Source: Lytechinus variegatus (Eukaryota; Echinodermata; Echinoidea; Temnopleuroida; Toxopneustidae). Taken from it: a stretch of DNA of 64,000 nt. Both the position numbers and the translations under genes were made by a program. The number at the start of each line of letters is the position of its first letter. Position 1 is the first letter of the stretch. This document shows, in pieces, positions 44,073 to 54,591 of the stretch. The notes under the pieces were generated by a model that saw only the letters and a program-made list of their open reading frames with translations, was not told where the DNA came from and made no database searches. Location of the stretch: the NCBI RefSeq assembly GCF_018143015.1, contig NC_054758.1, forward strand, positions 22,181,001-22,245,000, in the 5' to 3' direction.

Positions 44073-44680
44073 TGCCCCTCCACCCACACACCATAGCTGT
44101 GTGTGGGAGGTGTATTGTCAAGAGAAACTAATTAAGTTCCGACAAAAAGATATCTATAATGATCATGCATACATCAATAATATCTTGTCATTTTTTGGTT
44201 TGGTATGAGGAAGCCTAGCACTGGCTAGTATAAAAAATACAGGGTTTATTTGCAATATACAATAATAAAGCTCATAAATGATTTGTGGTAATATAGGAAA
44301 CTGAACTCAAAATGATTCGATCAAAGGAAAATTCTTATAGAAATTAAATATATGTTTTAACAATTAGTGCACATTACTACGTCATGTCATTTTTAATCAA
44401 TGATCTAATTACAATCTCCGATATCAGGCATTTTGCTTATAAATGGTGTTTTGTGTGTGTGTTTGTGTGTTTTGCAGTTGAAAATAACAAAAGTTTATGT
44501 TCGCTCATGACTCGCTTTACATATTTGGCCATTAATAAGATGTCATTGGAAAGGACAAATGACAACTGCCTGAAAACGGACATTCTGATAATCTAGGCAG
44601 GTTTAAAGGGGACTTCCACTGAATTGTTCTGGTTCTGTTCCGAACTGAGGATGCGTTTTACTATCTGGCCAGCTGGTTAT
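44073..44680. other. Non-coding stretch with start of a TTAA-type MITE
   Basis: GGTTTAAAGGGGACTTCCACTG near 44600 resembles the left end of the TTAA elements but has no visible right arm. No gene. Confidence 0.4.
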
Positions 44681-44681
44681 A

Positions 44682-45657
44682 CAGTGCGTATCAAAAAAAG
44701 TTTACACTTTGAAAAAGCCATGGGAATTAACAAATATACAACATGTGGGTAATTTTTTCACATTTAATTATGGGTTTGGGTCTCATCTATCCAATGATAG
44801 TAAAAATTTTTACAGAATGTTACACTTGAGTGAGCACTGTCCATTTTTGTAAAGCTCGCAGAAATCTGTTTGCGCAGAAATGCTTGTTTTCATGCTGTGT
44901 CAAGGGCAAAGGGCGAAGCCAAACTTACCCTGCGAAGCATTTCTCATATTCCCTAGCATTTTTAGCCAATTGACATAAAACGGATACATTCAAGCATTTT
45001 GTAACAATTTTGCCGCCCAAATTTGAAATTTCAACACTTAGTAAGCACACCCTTTGCCCTTTTTGTGCCAGCTGGATCTGAGGACATAACTGAATCTGAA
45101 CAAAAGTTTATATCAGACATCTCCAGCATTTTGCACTAAGTTTTATCATTTAAAGTTGGTTTACATTTCATTTTTCATTTAATACTTGTTTCTCAACACT
45201 TCCCAAGCTTGGCAATTATTAACAAAATGAAAATCAAGCCTAAGCCATTTCATGTAAATCACAGCTCAGTGTAAAGCAAATATCGTCACGATGGACTCGG
45301 TGTGTGGGGGAGTAGGGTGGGGCGCAATGCACTCTTCGAAGTGTTTGGGCAAGGAAACAAGTTTAAAAAGGTAAAAAGATATCTTCAAATCAATTTTACT
45401 AATTTCCACGTGTTCTTCATGATTAAGGTCTACTTTTATTCGCATAACTATTTCAAAGTTCTGCGCAAATCATTTTTCACCAACTTTTCAAAAGTAAGTG
45501 GTGCTCACTCAAGCGGAAATATTTTTGACAGTTATATCGTCATTTGCTTAAACGGATCTGTACCAATGCTAAAATGTGGAAAAATCGTCAGGATATTACA
45601 AATATATAATTTTACAGGATTTTTTCTAAGTGTAAACTTTTTTTTTGATACACACTG
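44682..45657. mobile_element. Tc1/mariner-type non-autonomous element (~976 bp)
   Basis: Left CAGTGCGTATCAAAAAAAGT, right ACTTTTTTTTTGATACACACTG, subterminal TTTACACTT/AAGTGTAAA, TA on both sides (44680-1, 45658-9). The body aligns with the older copy at 4886-5625. No transposase frame; the 146-codon frame at 45302 is not similar to one. Confidence 0.85.
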
Positions 45658-45659
45658 TA

Positions 45660-46080
45660 GATTAGCGCAGAACTTATTGGTGGTCCCGAGAATGGCATCA
45701 AACGGATTGGACCCGCTCCTTCCAGATAAGGTGATGAATTGATAGCTTGAGAATTATAGGCGAACATGGTAGCACGACCGCACGCATAAGCGGGCGGGGG
45801 GGGGGGGGTGGCTATAACAAAAAATTGTGAAAAATAACATTTTTTATTGAAAATTTCACAAAATTTACAAAAAAAGTGCACGAAATCTTTCAATTTCACA
45901 TTAGAAAATGAAAGAAAAAGAAACCCCACCCCAAATGAGAATTTCCTTTGTTTTGCTCCGTCTTTTTTTTTACACATCCTGGCTGCCCCTCTCAAAAAAA
46001 AAGTCTGCGTACGGCCATGCATAACTATTTTCGTGATAAAAATGTGTATAGGAATGTAAACTCTATAGATGGGATTGATG
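45660..46080. other. Non-coding with G-run repeat
   Basis: 45775-46016 has GACCGCACGCATAAGCGGGCGG plus a G run at its left, and a T-rich part ending GTCTGCGTACGGCCATGC at its right, a loosely paired repeat. No gene. Confidence 0.4.
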
Positions 46081-46257
46081 ATCAGGGCTCCGTAACACAA
46101 AGTTTTGCAATCAATCGCTAAATACCAATGACCAATCAAAATCATCGTTGCATTTGCACTCCGTTTATAATACTGACCGCGAAACCAATCAGTGCGGTTC
46201 TTTTATGTCGCAATTCATCGCAACCCTTTTGTGTTACCATGGTTACGGAGCCCTGAT
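46081..46257. mobile_element. MITE with GGGCTCCGTAAC ends and an X-box-like palindrome
   Basis: Left ATCAGGGCTCCGTAACACAA, right TTACGGAGCCCTGAT. The right arm has ten extra bases that form GTTACCATGGTTAC (46233-46246). About 177 bp. Confidence 0.7.
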
Positions 46258-47690
46258 GGATGATGAGATGAGATTAGAAATCCCGGTTGAATAGATTGGA
46301 TAAAGAGTATGATGAATATTGAGAAGTCATATCAGTGATGAGTAGATGAAAGAAGATTAGCATTGTTACGATACAGCAACAAATAACAATAAATATTTAT
46401 TTTTGTATTTTTATTTTCTTTTTCTTTTATTACAGGAAATTATTCATAATTATAAACAAATAACAAAATTATAACGGTCTTACGTCTCTTGAAGGGCTGG
46501 TTATAGTTTACAGTTATGATATAATCCAGATAAGATCCAAGTTGGCTGGCAAAGTCTCCGTAAATTGAAGTTCACAATGATCGCGATGATGAAACTGATG
46601 TTGAAGCACGATGAATAATAAGAGTCACTGTACCGAGTTGAAATGTCCGTGAAGACGATGTTAACGATGATTAACAGTCAATTTCAACAATCCATGTTTT
46701 GAAAAGCGTTTATTAAACAGGTTGATGATCTCGATGAGAACGGAGAATTCCTTTTTCAAAATAACTGCAAACAGTTCATTGATGGCGGGTAAACATTCCA
46801 CAGAAGATAAATATTCCAGGTGGAAATAAACTCTGCTCTGACATAAAGTCTGGCGTGAAACTCTTAGCTCTGATCTAATATGATGTGATGATGTCCTTGC
46901 TTATGATATACAAATTATTCACTATTCTAGACTCTGAGGTTTCTAGTATTCACCATTCTGGAAGCTTCTGGTATTGTCTTTGAAAAGAACATTCTCTTCT
47001 CTCAGAAGCAGTCATGTTCCAGAAGACTCTTGAATGACCTCAGTGAAATTAAAAATGTCAACAAAATAGCTAAAGCCTATTGTTTATTTCCACTACCAAT
47101 ACAAGTCTATTGTAAAGCAATCTCTATTGTTTAGCAGTCTGTATTGTCTCTCTTGGGACATACCAGAGATAACAAAGATTATTCAAAGATTACTCATGTG
47201 TAACAAAGCTGTACTGTAGAGCCTTCTGGAACATTCTTAATCATTCCATGCTATAATATCCTTAAAGGGGAAATAACTAAATAAATGAATGTAATTGATT
47301 TTACAATTCTTCTTGTATATAACGGCATCAACTCAACACTTACAAGTCTTCTCAGAAGATTGCGTATTCAAATTTCAAGTTCTTCTTTTTGAACAAATGT
47401 TGATCCTGATAACCTGGAATATGTGAGAGACTTGTTCATAAAAAAGCAAGAAAATCACCCTCGAGGATACATCAGTATAAAAGAAGGAAGTTAAAATTTT
47501 ATGCACACAAACAGAGAACGAAACACAAAGTAAGATCTATGATCTATAAACAAACGAACCCCCCACCCCACCCCCCATTAAAATTAGCACACAAACATTG
47601 TTTTGGATGCAAAGTATCACATGGAGCTGTGTTTTTTTGCTGTTGTTTATTTCTAAAGTTTATAAAAAATAATAGGTATAATGAGAAGCC
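46258..47690. other. Unclassified sequence, possibly LTR-derived
   Basis: 46363 begins TGTTACGATACAGCAAC. The following ~1 kb is non-coding, with GATGATCTCGATGAG, TCTGGAAGCTTCTGG and CCAGAAGACTCTTG strings that give the texture of a solo LTR. No matching CA end or target duplication was found. Confidence 0.25.
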
Positions 47691-47883
47691 AGGAAATTTA
47701 TCCACATTGTGCCGCACTCGACCCAGGTGAGGTGAATGGGTAATTTTAAGACGAAATTCCTCTAATGCTCGAGCACCGATCAAGGTAGCAGTGCTAAAGC
47801 CGGGGTATAGCAGGGCCCGCTTGGAGAACAGTTTTCGGAACTAAAGTGGCTACCCTGGGTAAATATGTCGTTATTATTATCTA
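47690..47883 (+). mobile_element. SINE, 5'-truncated, alternative tail
   Basis: AATTTATCCACATTGTGCCG, CACTCGACCCAGGTGAGG, then GCTAAAGCCGGGGTATAGC. The tail CAGGGCCCGCTTGGAGAACAG...GGCTACCCTGGGTAAATATG + (ATT)n matches 11774. It joins a family A body to a different tail. Confidence 0.75.
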
Positions 47884-47971
47884 TACAGTGAAACAAAGCC
47901 ATCTTGACAGGATAAACCCATGAAGGTTAAAAAAAAAGCTACTAAACTCCTCAAAAAAAGTTTGGAAATCT

Positions 47972-48776
47972 GACTTTGATCGATAATCCCTCATCGGTAT
48001 TAGTAAATCAATGTGTAATTAATATTAATGAAAAATAAAACAGTTAATTCCCTTTAAAATGATACCCTACATGATATGATTATGGTTCACATGGAGGTGC
48101 AGTGCCTTGAAATGTGGGGCAAGGTCAAAATTCAAAAGTTGCAAAATGACACAATATTGAAATTCACTGTTCTTTTTTCCGTGGTGATGAGTGAGTTTCT
48201 CAGCGGTTCCTTTTGACTTTGGTCGATAATTCCTCATCGGTTTTTGGTAACTATCAATGTGTAATTAATATCAATGAATAGACCATTAAATTTTCTTTAA
48301 GATGATACCCTACATGATATGATTATCATGACGTGGGCGCGTAGTGGTCTAGTGGTTCTGACTCTCGCCTTTCAAACAGAGGGTCGCGGGTTCGAATCCT
48401 AGCCATGGCGTGTTTTCCTTCAGCAAGAAAATATCCACACTTGTGCTGCACTCGACCCAGCTAGGTGAGGTATATGGGTACTGGCAGGAAGTAATTCATC
48501 AAAAAGCTGTGCGCACCAGAATCGGTAAACTAGCTTACCCGGGTTAATATGGGCGCCTTGAGCGCCTAGCAAGGTGGATACTGCGCTATACAAATCCTAT
48601 CTTCATTATTATCATTATCATTATTATTTTGTTACCATGATTATGGTTCTCATGGAGGTGCAGTGCCTTGAAATGTGGGGCAAGGTCAAAATTCAAAAGT
48701 TGCAAAATGACACAATATTGAAAGTCACTGTTCTTTTTTTCAGTGGTGATGAGTAAGTTTCTCAGCGGTTTCTTTT
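47972..48776. repeat. Tandem duplication of ~245 bp, second copy split by a SINE
   Basis: Copy 1 is 47972-48214 and copy 2 is 48215-48776. Both share GATGATACCCTACATGATAT and GGAGGTGCAGTGCCTTGAAA. The second is interrupted by the SINE at 48327-48636. Confidence 0.8.
48327..48636 (+). mobile_element. tRNA-derived SINE with 8-bp target duplication
   Basis: GTAGTGGTCTAGTGGTTCTG (A box) and GGGTTCGAATCCTAG (B box), body CACTCGACCCAGCTAGG, tail GCGCCTTGAGCGCC...GCGCTATACAAAT + (ATT)n. ATGATTAT flanks it at 48319-48326 and 48637-48644. Confidence 0.85.
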
Positions 48777-48981
48777 AATTATTTTCATTCACCTCAACAT
48801 CAATATTAACATGGAATGAAATACACCTCTGCACAAGCAAACAAATAACAAACAAACATTCATGGGTATTTCAAACCACGACTCAAACCATGTTATCTCA
48901 CAGAACCATCACTACACTACACTACCATTGACACAGACAAAAGAATCATGTTCTGTATTGACCCTTTCATGACTATTTGTT
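48777..48981. other. Non-coding stretch
   Basis: Nothing recognised. Confidence 0.4.
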
Positions 48982-49380
48982 CTCGTTTTGCAGCTTTTCA
49001 ATTCAGACCTCATCCAACACTTTTGAATCCTGCTCTTTCCGTGATGGCACGATCATAACAAGCATGGTATCATTTTAAAGAAAATTAAATGATCTTCTGA
49101 ATGATATCAAATATGCATTGCGTAAAATTGGGAGTCGGGAGATATTATGGCCAAACTCAGATTTGCAAACTTTTTTTGCTCGTTTTGCAGCTTTTCAATT
49201 CAGACCTCATCCAACACTTTTTAATCTTGCTCTTTTCATAATAGCATGATCATAACAAGCATGCATGGTATCATTTTAAAGAGAAATAAATGATTTTCTG
49301 AATGATGTAAAATATGCTTTGTGTAAAATTGGAAGTTGGATAAAATCATTGGCCAAACACAGGTTTCCAAACTTTTTTTT
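48982..49380. repeat. Two tandem ~200-bp repeats
   Basis: Copies 48982-49178 and 49179-49380 share CTCGTTTTGCAGCTTTTCAA, CAGACCTCATCCAACACTTT and ATAACAAGCATG. No coding potential. Confidence 0.8.
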
Positions 49381-49917
49381 GTTGGGGGGAGGGGGGGGGG
49401 GTTATATCAAACAGAAAACACTTGATAGAAATGTCTAGCATTTGACCTAAACATAAGTAATACACAAACAGAAATATTATTTGACAAGCAAATTAATTAT
49501 ATGAAAAGAAGCACATATTATGAAGCTAAAAGAAAGAAGAAGGAAAATTTGACTGACGATCAATCTACCTTATATTCCCGGATCAGTTTATGGAAATCTG
49601 AGCGAAAATGGTTATGCTCCATCACCCATAAATGTACATGAGATATACTTCGTATGAAAGCTAAGCAGCAATTCGCATTTTTATTCCTTCTAAGCCTTAT
49701 GCGTCTTCTCAGCCAACACGAGCCAAGCTGAGAAAAAAAATCTTCTTTGAGATTCTCAGTGGGAGGGAGGCTTTATTCATCCCAAAATAATATCACCAGT
49801 TATAATGAATTACTAATTACTAATAATAAGTTTTAAATGAAATTTTGAAAATCGCTTAGGCACCCTAAAGGATGATAACAATGAATGAATGTATGAACAA
49901 ATAAGTGAATAAATAAA
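49381..49917. other. Non-coding stretch
   Basis: G-run near 49385-49401. No gene. Confidence 0.4.
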
Positions 49918-50154
49918 CACAGAAAAAACTGTGGTGTTAACCGGTGTACATAGAGGACCACACCAGTTATTTTACACCGGTGTTAAATTGGTGGTATCAG
50001 TTTAACACCTATAGGTGTTATTACAACACCTATGGTTGTTACATGCACTCTTTGGTGTTATGTTCAATCTCTAGGGTGTTATTTTAACACCTCAGGGTGT
50101 AGTCCTCTATTAACACCAATTGGTGTCAGTTTTAACACTACAGTTTTTACAGTG
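49918..50154. mobile_element. GGTGT-rich MITE, copy 3
   Basis: CACAGAAAAAACTGTGGTG ... CAGTTTTTACAGTG, same orientation as copy 1. Flanked by AATAAAT-rich low-complexity sequence that hides any target duplication. Confidence 0.8.
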
Positions 50155-51010
50155 AATAAATGAATGGATGGATGAATAAATGAATAAATACTAATAATAC
50201 AGAATGTCCTCAACATGCTCAAGCCCCCCCCCTCCCGAAAAAAATTCGACCACAAAGAAAAAGATTTTGAATAGTGCAGTATCCAAGTCGTACCTACAAG
50301 CGCTCCAAAATGAAAGCTTTTACCATGTTAACTAATAAGATTTGTGTATGTATAAAATATATCAAAGTCCTATTCAGTACGAGCATATATTGTCATATTG
50401 TAAATCGACGTACACATACGCTGTTAGATAAAACTGAGGATCGCTTGGGAGTGATTTGCTCAAACATTCTAAAAACACTGAGTAAAATTTTACCCAATCT
50501 TGTGTAGAAAGGGAACATGCATGTTTGCTGGGTATTTTTTTGTTTACTCCATATTGGTCTATTTGAACGCAACATTGCGTAAAATGTACAAAATATTTTG
50601 TATTTTTTTATCCAACCAACGTGCACGTTTCCATTTTACCCATTATCGGGTACCCCCCCCCCCCCATTTTTAGAGTGTATTCTCTATAATATAGGCTACT
50701 GTGTTATGATACAGAGTAGCGATCCAGGGTACATTATTCCTATCGATCTCATAACGATAATAACTGGATTTATGTGGCGCCATTTCCAGAGAAGCGCAAA
50801 TATTGTTATCCCGGGTTGAGCTAGAGCTCCCTATTCATCATACAATGCTCAATGTATCCAGAGGATTAACCTTTAAAGTTTGATGAAAAATTGTTTTAAT
50901 ACTTTTGTTTTTATTGAAAAACAATCAAGAAAAATCACAATATTTATAAGTAATTATTGCATGATCAGAGTACCAAATTAGGTATCCACGGCAGTTGCAT
51001 AATTACAAAG
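50155..51010. other. Non-coding stretch
   Basis: C runs at about 50225 and 50654. No gene recognised. Confidence 0.4.
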
Positions 51011-51300
51011 ACACATTCTAAACGCAGGTCTAAATGAAACCCTGGTTTAAAGTTGTGGTTTAACTATGAAGAGCCAATTGGGGCACGAATCATTTAATTC
51101 ATTAACTCATATGACACTCAAATTGTTCATAATTTTCTGGGAATGATAAGGAAAGTATTTTTCTTCGTTATGAAAGCAAAATGAAACCAAATAGTAAACA
51201 TAAGAAATGTACGATTAAAACAGAATTTTTGATTTTTTTGCTCCCATAATTTTAGCAGTTAGACCGTGTCTAAGTTAAACCTGACTTCAGAATACGGGCG
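51011..51300. mobile_element. CCCGTATTCTGAA MITE, copy 2
   Basis: The left end is degenerate (CATTCTAAACGCAGGTCTAA); the right end is intact (GACTTCAGAATACGGGCG). The interior GTTTAAAGTTGTGGTTTAAC and AGCCAATTGGGGCAC match the 12231 copy. Confidence 0.7.
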
Positions 51301-51665
51301 TCTGAGTCTGAATGAATGTTGAAAAAATGATAAAAATTGAAAATTAGCATATTTTTACTCACTTCTAAGCCACATCTTAATATTTTGAGAGACATAATAA
51401 GACCCAGTTATTCTCTATATGTTTGCAGGGAAACACTTTTTTTCTTTCTTTTTTGCTTGTCAAATTTTTCGGGACCAAAATGATCTTCATTTTGACGTAA
51501 ACCCCCACTTTTTTTGCTTGTTTGCTTGTCATGTTTTTCGGGAACAAAATGACTATCATTTATATATACCTACATCAGCACTCCCTGTAAAAAAAAATCT
51601 TTCGAAATGATATACACCAATGATGTCTGTGGGTAGTAAGGGAGAGACAACGCACTGTCTTAGTG
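51301..51665. other. Non-coding with GCTTGTCAA modules
   Basis: Two TTTTTTGCTTGTCA + TTTTTCGGGA modules near 51450 and 51510. No gene. Confidence 0.4.
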
Positions 51666-51945
51666 GCGTAGTCATTTGCGGCGGATACCGGGGGGGGGGG
51701 GGGCTTGAGATGGGGGACATTCTCCCTAAATTTTTACTTGATAACCTTTTTTTTGGCTTGCAGTTTTGTTTCCTGCGTCCCCCCCTAAATTCCGGTGGAC
51801 CCCCCAAAAGTATTGTGGTCCCCCCTAAAATTTAGGTTGATAACCTTTTTCTTTTTTTTTTTTTTTGCTTGTCACATAATTTACCTGTGTCCATCCCAAT
51901 ATTACAGGTGCACCCCTCCTATTTTTTTCGCTTCCGCCGCCAATG
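51666..51945. mobile_element. Larger G-run / GCTTGTCA element with GGCGGCGGA ends
   Basis: GCGGCGGATACC + G15 at the left, and CGCTTCCGCCGCC at the right. Three CCCCCTAAATT blocks and two TTGATAACC + T-run modules lie between. Relative of 23519-23665. Confidence 0.55.
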
Positions 51946-52315
51946 GGCGTCGTCATAGAGATGGAGAGATATACGACGTAAAATATGGCTTTATATACAC
52001 GACCAATAACTCTCTTTTTATGCTCTTCTTAATTGAAGTCTCACTTTACCTTTCTTCTTCTTTTTCTCCTTTCTTTATCATTCCTTTCCCCTGTTTTAAT
52101 GCCTTAAAAGAAATCTCAGGGGCGACCCCCCCGTAGGCCAATCAATAACACCGCTAATTTTTAACTTGTGCGTAGATGCATACGTGCAGACAAGAGGTCA
52201 TTCATTTGTAGGTCCGCAGGGATACAAAACCTTGGTACAACCGTGGAAAATCGACAAGAAAAAAGAAAAATGTTTCTTTGCATTATGCACTGTGAAATTA
52301 AGAAGCTTTCGAGAT
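51946..52315. other. Non-coding stretch
   Basis: Nothing recognised. Confidence 0.4.
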
Positions 52316-52745
52316 TCAACTCTGGGCCTTTTCACACGTGAATCTTGAATCATTATTGCAATGATGATTGATATAATCGTGATTTGTAATCATGACTGTG
52401 ATTAACGTTCGTGATTCTAATCATGTTCTAGTTTGGGTTCACAAGTGCTAAATTAAATATTCGTCATTAGCCTTATTTTCACTGGAATCATCATTCAAAT
52501 TACGATTTTTTAAACCATGCAAAAGGGCGGATCGAAACTTAAGGTCTATTCACACGTGAATCTTGAATCATCATTGTAATGATGATTTCTATTGTAATCG
52601 TGACTGTTATTAGTGTTCCTGATTCTAATCACGTACTGCTTGGTTTCACACGCGCTAAATATTTGTCATTCGCCTTATTTTTCACTGAAGTCATCATTCA
52701 AATTACGACATTTTTATCGTATAAAAGGCGTTAATCTTGTGCAAA
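52316..52745. repeat. Two tandem ~220-bp repeats
   Basis: Both copies begin with TTCACACGTGAATCTTGAAT (52330 and 52549) and end with TCATCATTCAAATTACGA. No ORF. Confidence 0.75.
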
Positions 52746-52899
52746 ATAATGGATTTTTACCATCGAGGCAATATTCAAATTCGATTACGCATTTAAAAGA
52801 CGCCCCGTTGGGCACTGTAATCGTTTTAAGCATCCCTGAAAAAAAAGAAAAAAAAACCCAAAGGAAAGGACGGCGAACTTTGCTGTGGATTATGTGTTT

Positions 52900-52995
52900 T
52901 ATTTAATAATAATAATAATAATAGGCATTTATATAGCGCCACCTATCTAGAAATATTCTATTCCGAGGCGCGTTGTTATTATTATTATTATTACC
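52900..52995 (-). mobile_element. SINE/LINE tail fragment
   Basis: (AAT)n, GGCATTTATATAGCGCC and GAGGCGCG followed by (ATT)n. The - strand reads as the GCGC...GCGCTATATAAAT tail; short and isolated. Confidence 0.5.
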
Positions 52996-53982
52996 CCTTT
53001 ACATCTTGAACCTCAATCAAGTTCCATTAGGAAATTTGCAACGGAAAGAAACGAGACGGTATAATGACCTAAAATCCATTAGAAAAGAAAGACAGACAAC
53101 GGATATACAGAGGTTTCGGGGACAATTTTGATGAAGAATGACGATGGGTATGGCAAAGAGAACGAGTAGGGCCTTTCAGTATAAAACCTATCTTAAGTCT
53201 GGGAACTTTTTACGATCAATGTGATCTTTGGTTTGATCGTGAACCACCACAAAGGACGGGGGGATATGAAATTCAGAGAAAATGAGATTTACGTGAATCA
53301 GTGAGTATTGATTAACAGTAACCATGGTAACACGAAACAAAAGAATGGGGCCTAGGAGATGAGAATCTTTGTGATGTTCTACAGTTAAAATGAATTGAAA
53401 TCCGTGCCATTTTCACCAAACTTAATGAAACAATTAAGGAATCTCGTTACATTGTTTTGAGCTATTCTAAATCGTAATCGACAGTTTCCATCGTTACAAA
53501 TTAGCAAGTCTTGAATCATAAACACAATGACTGAAGCAGATTGCTATTTCGGTTTTCATGCGCGGATTTGAGAAGGTAAACGCCAAATGCGGTCACATAA
53601 TATTCTCGTCAACAACAGAGATATCAGGGATTAAATTAGCTTAACTATTTTCTTCACTTCAATTTGTGTGCGTCAGAAGATGACATGACCGAGTTTGATT
53701 TATTCCAATGCGCTAAAACAACGCTCGATCAGCCTATTACTATATACATGTATAATTGTGCATAAGATATAATCAGACAATGTGAAAGTGATGGGGTTTT
53801 GAAATTGAATGGTGAACGTGTAAAGGTTTTAAGGCATGGAGGTATTATCCCCCTAGAAACCAAAAAAGAAGAGGATCAAGAAGAAGAAGAAGAAGAAGAA
53901 GAAGGAGAAGAAGATGATGATGATGAAGAAGAAGAAGAAGTAAAAGAAGAAGGGGTCCAACTATTGTCTCTCTCAAAACATA
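52996..53982. other. Non-coding; GAA tract
   Basis: A purine tract of GAA/GAT repeats lies at 53868-53955. An X-box-like GTAACCATGGTAAC is at 53318. No supported gene. Confidence 0.5.
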
Positions 53983-54175
53983 CACTGTAAAAACTGCGGT
54001 GTTAAAACTGACACCAATTGGTGTTAATAGAGGACCACACCCTGAGGTGTTAAAATTACACACTAGAGATTAAACATAACACCAAAGAGTGTAAATGTAA
54101 CAACAAAAGGTGTAGTAATAACACCTATAGGTGTAAAAGTAACACCACCAATTTAACACCACAGTTTTTGCTGTG
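53983..54175. mobile_element. GGTGT-rich MITE, copy 4, internally deleted
   Basis: CACTGTAAAAACTGCGGTG ... CAGTTTTTGCTGTG. It lacks the GGTGTAAAAcAACTGGTGTGG / TCCTCTATGTACACC block of the full copies, about 45 bp lost between two AACACC repeats. Confidence 0.8.
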
Positions 54176-54591
54176 TACATTGAGTTTTCAAGCACTTCTC
54201 GACTAAAGAGGTTACATGCTGAAAGATGAACGTGTGAACTGAATTCTACTGAATTCTAATTCCGCAACGCACTACATAATGCATACACATATCAGTACAC
54301 ATACCCATACACCCAACCCTATTTAAGGCCTACATAATTGTATATGCATATACAGTGTGTAAGTATACATTTTGAAAAAAATGCTATAAAGTAAACAAAC
54401 AACATTATAACGCTTTTGCTATTATAATAATTGTAACAGTTATTATTATTATCATTAGTAATATTATATGCCTCTTTAAGCAGATTGCCACGTGAGTGGG
54501 CAGCACTATTTAAAAGTTCGTAGAAAATGACTAGCCCCAAAATTTAAAGGATTATGAAAGTGGATTTAAATCTTGAAGAGCAATAACATAA
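54176..54591. other. Non-coding stretch
   Basis: TACAGTGTGTAAGTATACATTTTG near 54352 may be a lone Tc1-type end. No gene. Confidence 0.35.

Noticed and set aside
45302..45742. 146-codon frame at the end of the Tc1-type element
   Set aside because: No DDE transposase motifs, crosses the element's right end, and is not open in the related copy at 4886.
53799..53990. Acidic (Glu/Asp-rich) protein
   Set aside because: Encoded by a GAA/GAT microsatellite; low complexity, no flanking coding signal.
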